Below, piece by piece: positions 36,740 to 50,155 of a DNA stretch of 64,000 nucleotides. Every line of letters begins with the position of its first letter. Position 1 is the first letter of the stretch. This DNA is from Cantharellus purpuraceus. Lineage: Eukaryota; Basidiomycota; Agaricomycetes; Cantharellales; Hydnaceae. The translations under genes were made by a program, and so were the position numbers. Below the pieces are notes generated by a model that was not told the DNA's origin, did no database searches, and saw only the letters and a program-made list of their open reading frames with translations. Location of the stretch: positions 704,001 through 768,000 of the forward strand of contig JALBUN010000034.1 in NCBI GenBank assembly GCA_025174535.1. The letters run 5' to 3'.

Positions 36740-39700
36740 TCAATCGAGACTACGGCGCGCCAAAAGCTGTGTGATCTCGCGGTGCTCATTTAGCCACACA
36801 GGGAATGTTTTCGTGCCCGAGTTTGTCCGTTGCTCTCGCACTTCCACAAGGTAATTTGCAAACACGATCAGTGTCCCATAGCGATACCTGGCAAAATATT
36901 AGCGTGTGAAGGAATGATAGATGTATAACATGGCACCGTACAAGTAGTTGAGTGCTATGTTTTGCAATTTAGCGTGTTTGACACTTCCTAGGGAAGTGGC
37001 GTCAACTTTCAGTTTATAGCTTGGCAATGACTATTCAGTTGCGAAAGATTTAAAGGAAGACGAGCCTCCTCACTCATATATAGTCTTTCTGAGATTTTGC
37101 ACGTCTGTTCCAATGTTCACTTGCTGGAGTTCGCCGCCGTGTCGAGATAGCACGTACCTTGCATAAGATCAATGGCCATGTCCGTAATTCTTTTTGAGAT
37201 CTTGCCAAAGGATAGCACGCCCACCAACTGTAAGATCACTTTGTACTCGCCTGTGTTCTGTGAATCAAGATATTCTTGGAACATATTTGCGAAGCTTACC
37301 CTGGGTGTAGACTTCCTCAGGAGATGGCCCTTCTAATGGGTCAGGCGTTGTTAAGTCCTGTTCCTCAAGATATGACGGATCCCAAGTGGGTTCTTGGGTC
37401 AAGATGGTCGAGATTAGGCAAGCAGCAACCATCCCCGTTGTAGTTCTACCTCGACTACCGTGAAGAAGTGTGAGGGGTAGTAATGGGATATCGCGGATGC
37501 AACGTACCCCATCTGACAATTAAATATCAAGTCGCCGGCATTGCTGAGACTGCCTTTGACTCTCTCTAGCAATTGGGCAAGCGCGGACGGCAACGGGGCT
37601 TGTTCATCAGTCTTTTCCATGGGTCAACTCTCTCACTACCACAACTACGACTAGCACGCACTATTGGTATCCTGGCATAATCCACCTGCATTCACGAATC
37701 GCTTGTCAAGAGTCAATGTACGATCGGAAATCGCATACTGTCGCACCTTGAAGCCTTCCTTTGCGACCAGCTCGAAAACTTCTCTGGGTGTGAGAATGTC
37801 ATCTTCAGTTACCTTTTCCCACTGAGGCACAATCTCGAATATCCCGGGCTCCGTTTCCAGTTCATCATGTAGCAGGAGCTTTCCACTTTTACCACGCACT
37901 TCCTGAAGGACATCCTCTTTCAGGTTCCTTTCAATTTGTTCGACAACCGCAGTAGTGATCCCGGTCGATCTGAGAGAAGAATGAGCCACGAGTTTGCAAG
38001 AATAACGCGAACCTTACTCCACATTTTCCAGAGGGCGAGTGAGAAGCCGCAAAACATGGGGTCTGCCAGAAATGTATAACACAGGCTCCTATACGTAGTC
38101 AGAAAGTATACTCCAACATCTACTCAGCAATGTGCGCCCAACCTCACGGAGCGATGTCCAAGCTACTATGTTAGCCCCGCTCGCATGCGCATCCACTCGA
38201 GACAATGCGAGTTTTAATCTGCCGCATGGTGTGGATTCAACTGGAATAGTGGGATCGAAGAAAGAATATTTCTGCTTACCCCTGGATTGTCGGGATGCCT
38301 GTTCCACAAACTTGCTTTCCATCTTGGGCAACAAGGTGGAATCTCATGGTTGCAGGACTCCCTAAGCAGAGGGTCAAGGGAAGCCGTCGGAAACTAGCGT
38401 GTACAATAAAGACGAGAGTAATATCCGCGTCTGTTACAAATCGACGTACTTAGGGGCTCCTTCCAGTCTCCTTAAAGTATGAGGGACATTAGCGATACCT
38501 CGGCGGGTTATGATAACAACGGGACATACTCCGGCAATGTTAATTTCTGTAGATTGGAAAAGAAATCGCTTTTGAGAATTGTTGATGCGGATAGCACGCT
38601 CCCCGATCGGTTCGTGACAACCTGAATAACTTCGTCTGATAAAGCAAGGCCTTGAGTGACCTCTACTCGTTCAAGCGGTTTCAGAGCGTGAATGCCGTCA
38701 ATGAATATTTCTTGTTCAAAAGTGTGGAATACTATGGTGCCTCAACAAACACGAAATGCCTGATATCAGGAGTCAGGGTGATACTGACCTGGACGGTGTT
38801 TGACAAAGTTCTCAAACGTTTCCATGTCTCTTACCGTATCCGGAGGAGTTCCATTTAGATAGGCTTGGAATATCACAAGTTTAAAATACCGTCTAAGATT
38901 ATGTATTCCTGCGAAAGGGCCGTGATCAATTTCCATGAGATGTTTTGGGTGTGATACGAACCTCTCTCAATGTGTCTGCGACTCTGCTGATCATCCGTTG
39001 CTTCTTCGGCCCGCAAAGCAGAATCCTCGATGGAATCTCGTAGATTAAAAAATTGAGCACATTGTTCGATTGCCGAATCGACGGCAGCTTTGACCTCCAG
39101 ACCATGCCGGACGACGCGCAAAACATCTGTACAATCGTTATCAACACCCGCCACTTCAAACATATAGCATCTCACTATTGATAACTTTATATGAGTGATA
39201 AACAGATATTGGTGGATTTGGTACTTCTTCTAGGTGATTTATCAATGATGAGGGAGGTAGGAGATCTGTACTTGGCGTCCGAGGGGTATGTGGTTGTGAA
39301 TAGCCTGCTTGGAGCCATCGTTGAACCATGCACAGTATGATCTAGCGCAACGGCATGAGTGGTCATCCGACAAGGACGATAGAACCTCACCGAAGTCACT
39401 GTACTTCGCCCTCTACCCAGTTGACAATTTATCACGATTGGTCTTTCCGTCCCGGCGCGGATAACAACGTCGAGCAACCTTGTTATGCGAATGAATAAGC
39501 GGACTTGCTGTGAGAAGTACATAACATACTCGGCGAAATCACTGAAATCAGGTGGAAGCTCGGACGTGATAGGGATTCGACGATGATACAGTTCGACTCC
39601 TTGGTTGAATTCGCGAGTAGCCATAATATCCTTGACTACCTTAACATTGTCTGGGTGAACCTGTTCCCAAACCGGAATTACCGACCCTTCTGCAGTCTCC

Positions 39701-42700
39701 GTGTGTAGAAGGAGGCTGCATGAACACGATCATGAGCACCAAACATGAGAAATAAGTCCATGACAACCTACCAACCGCCAAAAGCGTTAAGTTCTGTCAG
39801 CGCCAAAGTAAACAGTGTACTTCACATCTCGATATGAAAAGAGTTTACCTGCGATAACATCGCTTTTCAATCGATCTGGGTCAGGAGATATGTGAGCGCC
39901 GACTCTTGCTACGTGCATTCCTAATTCACCTTCTAGTGTTTCCAAACGCTGTGCACTGACTCCAGAATAGTCCTGGGGCCAGAGCATCATCAGTGGTGGC
40001 ACAAATCAATTATGAATGCATACCTTCATGTTTCGCAAAGAAAACTTGTCTCGCCGAAGGCAAAATGGTGCGCCTTGTGGTTTTGAGTGTAAGGATCTCG
40101 ACAGCATACCACGAAGTTGCAAAACATGCACCGTTGACATAAACTATCGGCTCCTCCCTTAATGTAATCCAAACAATCTTCTTTGCGGAGGGATGGTCGG
40201 ATTTGACTCTCCCTATCACAGCATCAATAGCATCAAGAGAAGGTTGACCAAGTGCATAGATCTTGGTGCCCAACACATTTCGAAAGTTAATAGCGCCACG
40301 GACACCGTTTTCTGTTGGGGCTGATTCTTTGATCCATTGATCAGACTTGAGAAGAGTGCTATAGGGACATCGCTTGTCAGCCATCGTATGGGGAACAATC
40401 AGTTGCGTACTTGGCACGAAGGACTATTCCGCCTCGATTCTGCTCAACTGTCAGGATATGCACACAACATCGATGTTTGACGAGAAGAATACCTCAACAA
40501 CATGCGTTGTCCATTCGTCGCCAAGCACCTGGCCTCCGGAGACTGCGATGTCGTTTCTCGGACCTGCCTCTAACGGATTGCCTTCCGCTCCGGTTTTTGC
40601 CAGGCTAGAAAGGTCGCTAAGTGGCGCAAAAATGTTGAGACGTGATCCCCTTGTCTTTCGAAGGAATGTAACTTGGCTAAGACAGGTAAGAAACAAATAG
40701 AACCCCAGAACCCGTATTAAAACTTGTACTGACTTCCATATTTCAACACGAGCCTAACGTACCGTATATGTCAGGATCGTGCGTAACTGACAAGTGGCAT
40801 TACCTTCATCCAGTCTCCAAATGATTCCGCAAAGTCAGTCTGCTCTTCGACGTAGCTCGCAAAAGCGATGAGGAAAAAGCTAGACATCCATAATTGTGTG
40901 CCACTGTGTACACCTACACGGGTATGATACGCACTAGTGTTCAAGTGACTTTGCAGCTTTATCCAGGTAGACTTCTCGTTGTTTGTCTTCCATGGTAGTC
41001 AAGGAGAATTTCATGCGATGCAATAGAATATCTTCACGTAGATTCACGACGTGATCGCCTATTGTATATTCCGTAAGGCTGAGGTGATGGACATCAAAGA
41101 GAAAACCCATACACGAATCAATCACTCTATCAACAAGGCGTTTGACGGTTAATCCGTTGTCTAAACAGCCTAACAGGCTAAGAATTATGCCATAGTTCCC
41201 ATGTGAAGCCTTGCGGAGATTATCCATCAAAGATGGATGAGACAGAAGCAGTTCGATAGCCGTGCTTGTATCGTTCCTTTGGAGACCTGGAGAGGGTCAC
41301 ATAAGCCATACAAAACTATTTCGTCCTGAGGGATTTGAAAGGATAGAAATAAGAACGCACATTTCTGCAGGATGGAGGTTAACCTGAGCAACGACTTGCT
41401 GAACTCTTGTTGAGCACCAAACTGACCTAAAGCCACTGCGACCTGAACTCCGGGTGGCTACTGGCACCATTAGTTGTGTCCGTATACTGTATTGGGGGAC
41501 TTACAGTGGAGGCGCGCCATTCCTCTAACAAGGAGGCACCAGATCCAAGATGAGAGGATCCATTACGCACATGTTTGTTGGTGGTAACTCCGGACGACGA
41601 GGAGGACATGTCATACGGGTCGGGTAGTCCCTTCAGAACGAGTTGCCGTCTCCTGACGATGCTCGAGGCACACATTGCAAATGTTGTACGAACAGCTCCC
41701 ATTCCACAGGAAAAGAGTAGAGAGGATATCGACGGGTCGGCCGAACAATCCAGAAGAACATGCAAGTAAGCATCCCTGGAACACTGGTCTGTTAGGCAGA
41801 AGGTACGAAGTCATGGGTGACATTACAAGTAGTTATCTTCTATAGGTCGTGCCTTGGAGATGGGAATGCTATCAAATCATCAAATTGCATCAGATTGAAA
41901 TATTGAGCACGGGTAGAGGAGCATTTACCGGTGATACTGGTGAAATTAGTTTTGAATGTGAGTACAATTGGGTGGGTATTCAGCGAACCCACATGAGCGT
42001 TCCAACCACGATCACGTAAACTCTTCCACAATTCTGACATTGTTAGAACACTGTCAGGATCAGCTTCTGTCCACGTTGGAACAATAACACCGTCTCCCTC
42101 AGCTATCATGCATGAAGAGAATCGCAGTGTAGTGTTGCGTTGTCGAAATGTAGGTTTTGATGAGACACGCATATTTACAAATCGGGATACATATTACGTT
42201 GATGCATGAGAAGCAGCCACAAAAGAAAGAGTCCGAAACCTCACCTGTTTCAAGATGTGTAAGGATCAGACCGCCATATCTGATCCCAAATGTGATCTAG
42301 TAGGAAAAGTAATATAGTTTGAAAATATACCTTGAAGCTTCAGAAAGAATGTCCATTTTAAGACTGAAAAGTCATGCGTTAGATATATACCTGCAGACCA
42401 ATAATGCAGATCGCACCGATGTTCAATATCCTCCAAGTTCTCAGCGCGGTCAGACAAAGCTAAGTTTTTTCTCGGCTCGGCGCCATCTCGAAGCACATAT
42501 GGCCTTCAAAGACGTATGTATTATAAACAATAAGGCAGGTCAATTATTCACCTTCCTGAGATGTAAACTGAGGCAGCATCATCAGTCAAATCTTGCTAAA
42601 TAATATGCTTAATGTCGCTACTTGCCAATAGGTTCTTCTCGGGTTGAAAACCAAATGCATCGCGACGGGACTTGAGCATCTGGTCTGCATCCAAGGATGG

Positions 42701-43118
42701 AGAGAATTGCCTTCAGCCCTTGAATCCGAGGTTGAGCTGCTCCAAACACGTTCAGAGCACCATGACGAGGTGCCCGAAAGTTAGGTGCCCCCTGGAGATT
42801 GATATCCAGCTGTAACGCTTTGCCCGAAGGGTAATGGTCGCTCTTAAGGATCATGCCTCGAGCGAGAACACTGCCTGTTCGAGTTTTGACGATACTGGCA
42901 ACTGACCGAATTAGAGTAGGTGTTGCATCCTGCGCCTTAAGCCCTTCAGATTCCAGGCCATCGAACTTATTAGTTTGCACTGGTGGAAGAGATGAAGACG
43001 GACTGGCATCAGTGCTCACACAGCGACGTCGAGTGTCGCTATTGTCGTGAAGACTGCCAGGAGGGACCGACACTGATCTATCAGTTTCAGCCTCGTATAT
43101 CTTGAAACGGTGTGCCAT
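36740..43118 (-). CDS. Paladin-like protein with three PTP-like phytase/inositol-phosphatase repeats
   Basis: Large protein (roughly 1,400 residues after splicing many short introns) made of three related units. Each unit has a REEP motif: IWFSTREEP near 42640, KIVWITLREEPIVYVNG near 40160, and ANIVAWTSLRE joined to EPVLYISGRP near 38100-38150. Each unit also has a CX5R P-loop: FSCGMGAVRTTF near 41690, INCQLGRGRST near 39420, and FNCQMG joined to RGRTTTGMV near 37460-37520, split by an intron. This matches the PTP-like phytase family that includes animal paladin (PALD1), reported to act on phosphoinositides; in fungi it is often labelled inositol hexakisphosphate-domain protein. Start 43118 gives MAHRFKIYEAETD. 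The last exons end with YGTLIVFANYLVEV and FPVWLNEHREITQLLARRSL, stop at 36740. Active or not, each P-loop keeps Cys and Arg. Confidence 0.82.
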
Positions 43119-43336
43119 GGGGGAAGATACGACGAGTACGCGTTAATTACAGGTCATGTGACTTTTGAAAGCATGTAGAACTCGCGTAGACAAGAATGTA
43201 CAAGCTATATTAGGCGATGTAGCTCAAAACTTCATGAGACTTTGTTGTAGAGGGCAGGTGGTTAAGTAACTACAAAGCAATACGTACTTACATTGAACGT
43301 GAATAAATAAGATCTTACATAATAGCTACTGCAGTT

Positions 43337-46300
43337 CTATCTCTGCTCGCGTACATAGAAATGTAGGAGCAGGTAACTGAGGATAGTGAATGATCCAAAC
43401 ATAATCCCAAGTAAAGCCATGTTGGGCCACCAGAATGACTAATTTTCCATCAGTATACCTTTTGACACAACATCAATGACAACGCACTTGGGCACGTAGA
43501 CCGAACAGGGAGAGAATGGTGGCCGCTGGTACATCTATCTCTACGCCATACTGAACAAGCATTCAGAAAAATACGTAAACTGCAGCTATTGATCTACCTT
43601 CGTTTCCTTTAGCTGCAGGTATCGTAGCTCGTTGACGGCCAAGGCTTCAAACGCGGCATGGAAGAAGGAGATGGTATGGAGCCAACTCAGCGCGGACCCA
43701 ACTGATTCGCGATTGATCAAAAGACCAGTGAACAAGAGACTGAGAGGGTGTGAGCGCGGCGATAACCTAGTTAATTAAGTCCACAAACTTGTAAAGCATA
43801 ATCAAAGTCCCAGCCAAGCTGGCCACGCCGATGCTTGAGAATGCCACGGAGATTAATAGAACCACGCTTGCCGTCGTGAGATTGAAAAGGACCAAAGTGA
43901 GAAGGAACTTCCAAAATGCAGCTACGGTCGGAACGAGACCGACGAGACCATACACGATGCCACCGAATACTAATGGCGGGACAACTCGCAATGGGATGAT
44001 GTCAAAGAGAATCTGGACATTGACATCAATGGAAATGTAAATTTGATCGAGGTTATTATGACCGACCTTCGAGGCAAAATATGTGAAAGATGAATAGTAT
44101 CCATTGGATCTGGAACAATTGAGATTGAAAGCCGATTGATTTACCGCAGAAAATTACCTTTCCCTCATAAATAGAATACGCTCATTTGCGAATAATCCAA
44201 GGCTAGATAGGCAGGAGAAGCCAAAGAGTGCGAGTGAAAAGAAGAATAAGCCTGCGCCACATGATGGTAATATAATAAATCAAACAGAGCAAAAGTGGTA
44301 TTTATATTCTGAACGAACCCAAACGATTTTGGAATCCTGGCATGTCATTGCTATACCATACCTGCGTGAGAAAATGTGCTATGATATTAGCATTGGAATA
44401 TCTTACGCCACATTGCGGAACAATAAACCAGAAATAACTAGAATAGACTGAGTGTACATCCAAGATGCCATGATAATTCCACATACCAGCAATAGCAACG
44501 GAAGACAGGTAATGTGCCGCTAATAGAGCTGGGTCCCGATACAAATTCTTAAACGCTCGACCACTTAAGATGCGAAACTGTGTGGTCCAGCTTGCTCGCT
44601 GACGCCCCCGGAGTAGCCTGCTCTCTACTGAGACATCTGGCAATTGTGCTGGATCATTTGGTCTTCGAACATTCTGATTAGCGGAAGCAGCGAGGCTGTC
44701 GATTTCGGCTCGTAATGATGAAGCAATTTCGCTTGATGCATAAGCGTCTACAAGTGCCGCGAGCTGTGAAGATAAGGGGGTGTCGACCTTGTTCGCCCCA
44801 GAAACAGCTTGAAGCAATTGGGAGGTTTTCCGCTTAATAAAATTGCCAGATCCACTCGTCGCCTCCGCCAGAGAATTGGGACGCGTCTGCAATTCCGTCT
44901 CATCTTCAACATCTGTTGGAGATGATTGACCACCTTCACTGTGGCCATTCAAACCAATCAGAGAGTGCGTGGTGTCACGATGGACAGCTACAGATCGTAG
45001 GCCAAGTCCACGTTCTTCGTCTGTGCAGCTTCCTTCATCCTGACCATAATTTGAATGGCGCGATGAAGCTCGAGGTGACGTTTCATCATTGCCAGCCTGC
45101 ATGGTCAAATCAACTGTTGGAAGACCAGCATATAAGCAAGCATTATACAGGGATTGTGATACTGGACCTACTCAGATAATCCCCGATATTAAAACCTGGG
45201 GGACAGGGATGTCCGATATGCTCGAAGTAACCTTGACATTGGGCCAGCGCGCCGGAATATACGAGTTTCCCCTGAGCAAGCAGGATCAATTGATCAAATA
45301 AGGCAACAATATTGCTGCGTGGTTGATGAATAGTGAAGATCACAGTTCGATTATAGTTTCGCGCCAGAGTGACCAGACAGTCCACGACGTTGAATGCATT
45401 ATACGAATCCAACCCTACAGCAAAATTGTCAGGGAAGAGAGCATTTTATTCATTCAGCATACCACTCGTGGGTTCATCCAAAAAGAGAATGGAGGGACTA
45501 GTGACGAGCTCGCATGCTATGGAGACACGTCGCTTTTCTCCACCAGAGATAGATCTGCGGCCTAGAGAGATACTGAGCTATTGAATTCATCCATATCTCA
45601 TGTCGCACCTGAGTCACCAATTCTAGAATCCTTGATATCTAGTATTCCTAACTCCTGCATGGTCTCCAACGTTCGAAACTTCTTTGCTTCTAGGCTCATG
45701 TCTCTAGGTAGCCGGAGTAGTGCCGAATATAAGACGGTTTCGTAAACCGTTAAGGTACTCATAAGAGTATCTTCTTGATCTACGAATCCTACTACCTTTC
45801 TGAAATCCTCATCCTTTACATCTCGACCGTTTACAAGCATGGTCCCAGCGACAGCGCCCTTCTTATTCTTACGAGCAAGGATGTCAAGGAAAGTTGATTT
45901 GCCCGCGCCTGATGTTCCCATAATGGCGAGAACCTGACCTGGCTTGACATGACCAGTGATTCCATCAAGAATGGTCCGAGATCCGAGGGTATACGAGAGA
46001 GTTGAGAAGTGGAGAGACGCCGGGACGTGGTCAGTCATCAGTTTAGCTGCCTCAGCTTCTGGGAGACGAATCTTGCCGAGACTGTCGGAACGAGCACGAC
46101 CAATATACCAGAGGCCTGGAAGATTTCAGTTGGATAGAGGTAATAGAATGATGACCATACCAGCCGAGGCGATGAGAAATATAAATCCCGCAGCGGCTGC
46201 ATTCAGAGCAACCCAGATCGTGCGATTTGGTTTCGGTGGACGCTAAGAATGGAATGCTTTATCAATAGCACATTGAATGGTCTGACACTTGTTTACCTTG

Positions 46301-47625
46301 TAACCGGGAACCATCGTATAATGCAGACATTCACCCCCTTCACATGTCAATGAGATAAATCCATCTGCAAAGACATCATTGATCAATTGGTTCATAGAAG
46401 GCTCTTCAAATTTGCATCCAGAGCCTGTCGTACAGCTGAATGAAGCCGGACCCTTGATCTCCTCTGTGAGGAAGTCACCGATGTCTGTTAAGGTGTATTC
46501 AGCTATATTAACGCATCACCCAGCAGTCAAATCAACACACCTATGCTTCCTTCCTCTCCACATAGCATTCTGCCTGGTATACAGTTGCATTTCATGTTCT
46601 GGCAACCATATTTTGTAACGTTCCTGTCGTAACCGGTCTCCAGCCCAGTCTCGCACGTATCAAGCGCACAATAGAATGATTCAATTTGGCCTATCCAGAA
46701 TTGGAATTGGCAGGTCGAAGAGGGTTTGTCACAGCTGAAGGTAACTTGCGGAGGACGACCTGGCAGCATATCAAGAATCTTGCGGTCTGACAAAGTATGT
46801 TGAGACATGGTGGCGGCGCGATAAATATTAACGCCTTACTGGTCACATTACACATCTGATGGTTCTGCCTCACTGTAGCCCCGTTCTGATAGCATGTCAT
46901 ATTGGGAGCTGAGTCGGTGGTGTCCAGGGACGAAGGTGGGCTGAGAGGAAAGCTCGCGCACGCTGCATCTGTTTGACACACTAATATGGTATTATTGTTT
47001 TAAGCAAGTTCTCCAGCAGAGACGACTAACTCCGCACCATTGCAATTTATGCCTCCCCACCCATCCTTGCATTGGCATTGCTCTCCATCGTTCCGTGGCA
47101 ATCGGTGGTCTCCATCTGCTAATGAACCGCATTCTATTTGCCCCAATGCCTGCTTAGAATGCCAGAATGCTTGAAATGTTTGACTTACGCGGCCTCAAGC
47201 AATCAATCCCTCCCCAACCTTCCGGACACTTGCATTGTCCATCGTATTTATTGCACTCTCCAAACTATGTGAAAAACTTAGGTATAGCGTCAAGGGGAGA
47301 TACAGAATTAACGCCACCTGGCCACAAGTAAACTTGGGTAGGAGACAGTTGAAGCAGTCTGCTTGCGATCGTTTATCAGGCAACTGCTGGAGAGTATGTC
47401 TAGTGTTGTTTACCGTTCGTCGAGCCCTTGGAACGAATAGATAATTGAGCATCGATAGCTCCTTTGGTTTTGCATTGGACTACTCACAGACAGCGCACTA
47501 GCAACACGATCTGCTGCGGACCAACCCAGAGTATCCCATGAAGTTTCATTTCTTAAAGCAAGCGAACAGTGTGCCAGCGATGGCGAAAGCAGGATCCCAG
47601 CGAAAAGATGCTTGAATTTGAACAT
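43337..47625 (-). CDS. ADP1-type ABCG transporter with N-terminal EGF-like cysteine-rich domain
   Basis: Half-size ABC transporter of the fungal Adp1 branch of ABCG. The N-terminus ([20 protein letters not shown]) is a signal peptide. A lumenal or external Cys-rich region follows, with EGF-like units [12 protein letters not shown] and [12 protein letters not shown], further spaced cysteines and a membrane segment ([20 protein letters not shown]). The nucleotide-binding domain has GTSGAGKST (Walker A, near 45900), the Q-loop [18 protein letters not shown] (signature, restored across an intron near 45553-45600), [11 protein letters not shown] (Walker B) and FTIHQPRSN (H-loop). A charged, Ser-rich linker of about 200 residues precedes the C-terminal transmembrane domain ([36 protein letters not shown]). 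The protein ends at 43337 with [13 protein letters not shown]. The substrate is unknown for the family. All ATPase motifs are intact. Confidence 0.88.
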
Positions 47626-47777
47626 AGGCAACTATAGCGCAGTAATTACTCTCGCTGTACAGGTATACCAGAGTCGTGACGACGTCACACTGGATATCCC
47701 CTAAGTATCCAAGAAAGATGTAACATAATTCATATTTGGTAACAGTCCAATTTCTGTTGTCCACTAGTTTCTGCTGT

Positions 47778-49855
47778 CTATTTGGCTTGCCATGCTCTAA
47801 TACTTTCAACCACCCATCCTGCAAGTTTGATGACTTCCTGCTCGTTCTTGTTGCGGTCCTTGACGTGTCTCCCCTTCTTTCCCTTGCGATATGCCTCCTC
47901 CACCTTCTTAGCCCATTGTCCAGATTCATACTCATGACGTGAAAGTTCCACTCCGGTGCCTTCTGCCTCGAGCAAGAGCCGTAGTCCATGTTCTTCGACA
48001 AACAGTGGGCGAGGAACTGAATATACGCAAGATATTGAAGGAAATCTACCATGACCAAGAACCATGAAGACCCACCATAAACTAAAGGGGTCGAATTTAT
48101 TACACTTTCGGAAACAGTTCCGTACCCCTATGATAACATTTTATAGGTCATCATGTAGTCTGATCTAGCTTACCAGTTTACCCAAGAGAACATCAGCGAC
48201 AGCTGTAAGGTCTGGCATGTAAACATCTCGAGGCGCAATGTAGAAAGCTGGTGGGAGATCTTCTTCTTCGTCTCCTGAGAAAGACCAGTTTGAAGGCACC
48301 CCACATATTATCGCAATCCAGGATAGGGACGGTAGAAGGCTGGACTCTTCCAGTTCCTGGCATGCTGCGGGAGAAAGCATAGAATGTGTGGTCATGATCG
48401 CCGCATTCGAAGCTAGGGAACGTGTGCCGGCTGGTTCAATATACACCGCAGATGGCATTTTAGGACTAATTGAGCTGTGAGGTGATGCGGGATTAGTTGC
48501 AGGAGCGGGTGCCCCAGGAATAAATATCTTCGTCGAGCCTTTGCGCGAGAATGTTGTTATAGGACGCACTACATCTGCCACGGAATGTCTAGCGTCATTT
48601 AGTGGCTCAGAATCATGCACAAGGCTGAGATCGGAGCTGTACGTCCAATCATTAGGGTGACAGTCGGCTTCTTTAGGATAGAGAGGTGTTCTGGAGGAAC
48701 TTTTACCGCTGTACGGTCGTCGGATGGTCTGTCCACCAAAGCTAACCAAGAGAATGCGTGTCTGATCTCGTTCACAGAGAGCTTCCGGGATGCCGATGCT
48801 TTTAAGTAGTTTTAGTCTACCTTCACGAGTGTTGATACCGGGCGAGGTCGGCCGCACCAGGAGAGGCGCAAATTTGACAGTCCTACAAGGTTTCCAACGA
48901 TAATTGAGGTCGCGGTTGTTGTCCGGAGAAGGAGTACAAAGCGGGAAAGATATCGAAGGACACAGCTCAGATGTAGACAGTGCTAGAAGGGCGGACTCTA
49001 TTTCCGGTCGAAACCTGTTTGTTGATGGATCGATCCATGTTGTAGCTGGGAGTGAGGGGAACAGAAAGAAGGAAGGTATAGGGATGAAGCCTGGAAGGAG
49101 GAGCAACGTGTCCGCGTGGCTGTAACCTGCCAGCAACTGTGAGACGAGAGGCTCAAGGACGTCCAAGGGTATGGGTGTGTCATCCAGTGTCAAAATAGTT
49201 GGGTCAGATATCTGAGGCATATCACTGGGAATTCCAAGACTAGAATCGCTAACTTGTGTCCCGAGATAGGAATAGACCGAATCAAAAGTGAAGTTGGTGA
49301 CCAGAATTGACGGTATGCGAGCCATAGTCGCCGCTTCGCTGCGACAGCCATACAATCTTCCCGAAGCTCACAACCAAGAAACGACGTACCATGCTAAAAA
49401 GGCGGAGTCGCTAAGCACACAATCAATCCGTGCTGATGACAACCAGGCGACTTCAACAGCTAGCTTGTCTTCCTTTTCGGCGAGAAAGGTTTGAAGAACC
49501 TGAACACTTCTCTGTCGATCTACTTTATACCTACAGACGGAGTTATGGAGAAAGCAACAGTGTAATACACAGCGGTCAATGTACTCACGCAAGAGGCTGG
49601 GATATGATCGGATCAACCTCAGCATACCGATAATGCGCACCAAGCTCAATACATTCAGAGAAAACACGCGTCGGGGCAGAGGAGACCACATAAATTTCGG
49701 GTTTGTCTTTAAGAGACATCAAAGTGGATGCAAACGCAGAAACTCTCGTTGCATGTCCATATCCTACAAAGATCCAGGATGGGTTAATTGAGGCTAGCCC
49801 AGGACAACTCACCATGCCCTGAACAGTAGTAAGCCAGTCTAATTTGAGCAACCAT
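47778..49855 (-). CDS. Arabinokinase-like glycosyltransferase (GT1/GT28 fold, no kinase domain)
   Basis: The spliced N-terminus MVAQIRLAYYCSGHGYGHAT (joined across an intron) carries the GHGxGHATR motif of the glycosyltransferase-like N-terminal half of plant L-arabinokinase and of bacterial MurG-like enzymes. It continues with EIYVVSSAP, RIDCVLSDSAF, IPSILVTNFTFDSVYSYL, RILLVSFGGQ and, late, VPSNWSFSG. Joining two short introns downstream of ADVLLGKL gives GYGTVSESVIN, TPLVYVPRPLFVEEHGL and the family-like end GVELSRHEYESGQWAKKVEEA. The frame stops at 47778. A poorly conserved Ser/Pro-rich insert of about 100 residues (48440-48640) interrupts the catalytic region. No GHMP kinase domain follows, so it cannot be a full arabinokinase. 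The donor is probably a nucleotide sugar; acceptor unknown. The start ATG at 49855 lies at the 5' edge of the gene. Confidence 0.78.
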
Positions 49856-50155
49856 GGGAACTTTAGTAAACCGTCTACTGTGTATCTAGGCCGTTATGGA
49901 AATTACGTTCCGTAGAGGAGATTACGGCACAACCTAGGTTACTTGCGGTGCAGGGTACGCAAGTAACGCGTGACAAGCCGCGAGAGCGCGACTACAATAA
50001 ATACTTATGTTCGCAGAGACAGTGGCTTTTGTATCTTTAAACACGTCCAAAACCATCTGTATCCCCTTACAAACAATTCAGAAGTGTCTCATATGCTCAC
50101 CCACGAAAACTGGTCAGGCTGGATCTCTGGACGGCAAAGAACTGCCTCAGTACCT
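49856..50155. other. Intergenic 300 bp beyond the NUMT-like insert
   Basis: This segment separates the glycosyltransferase start from the AT-rich insert. Read on the minus strand it begins right after TTCAG with GTACTGAG, a good splice-donor-like sequence, and contains short frames such as CRPEIQPDQFSW. It does not contain a clear EGFGWxN trehalase motif. It may be the decayed remainder of the trehalase 3' end plus the glycosyltransferase promoter. Confidence 0.35.
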
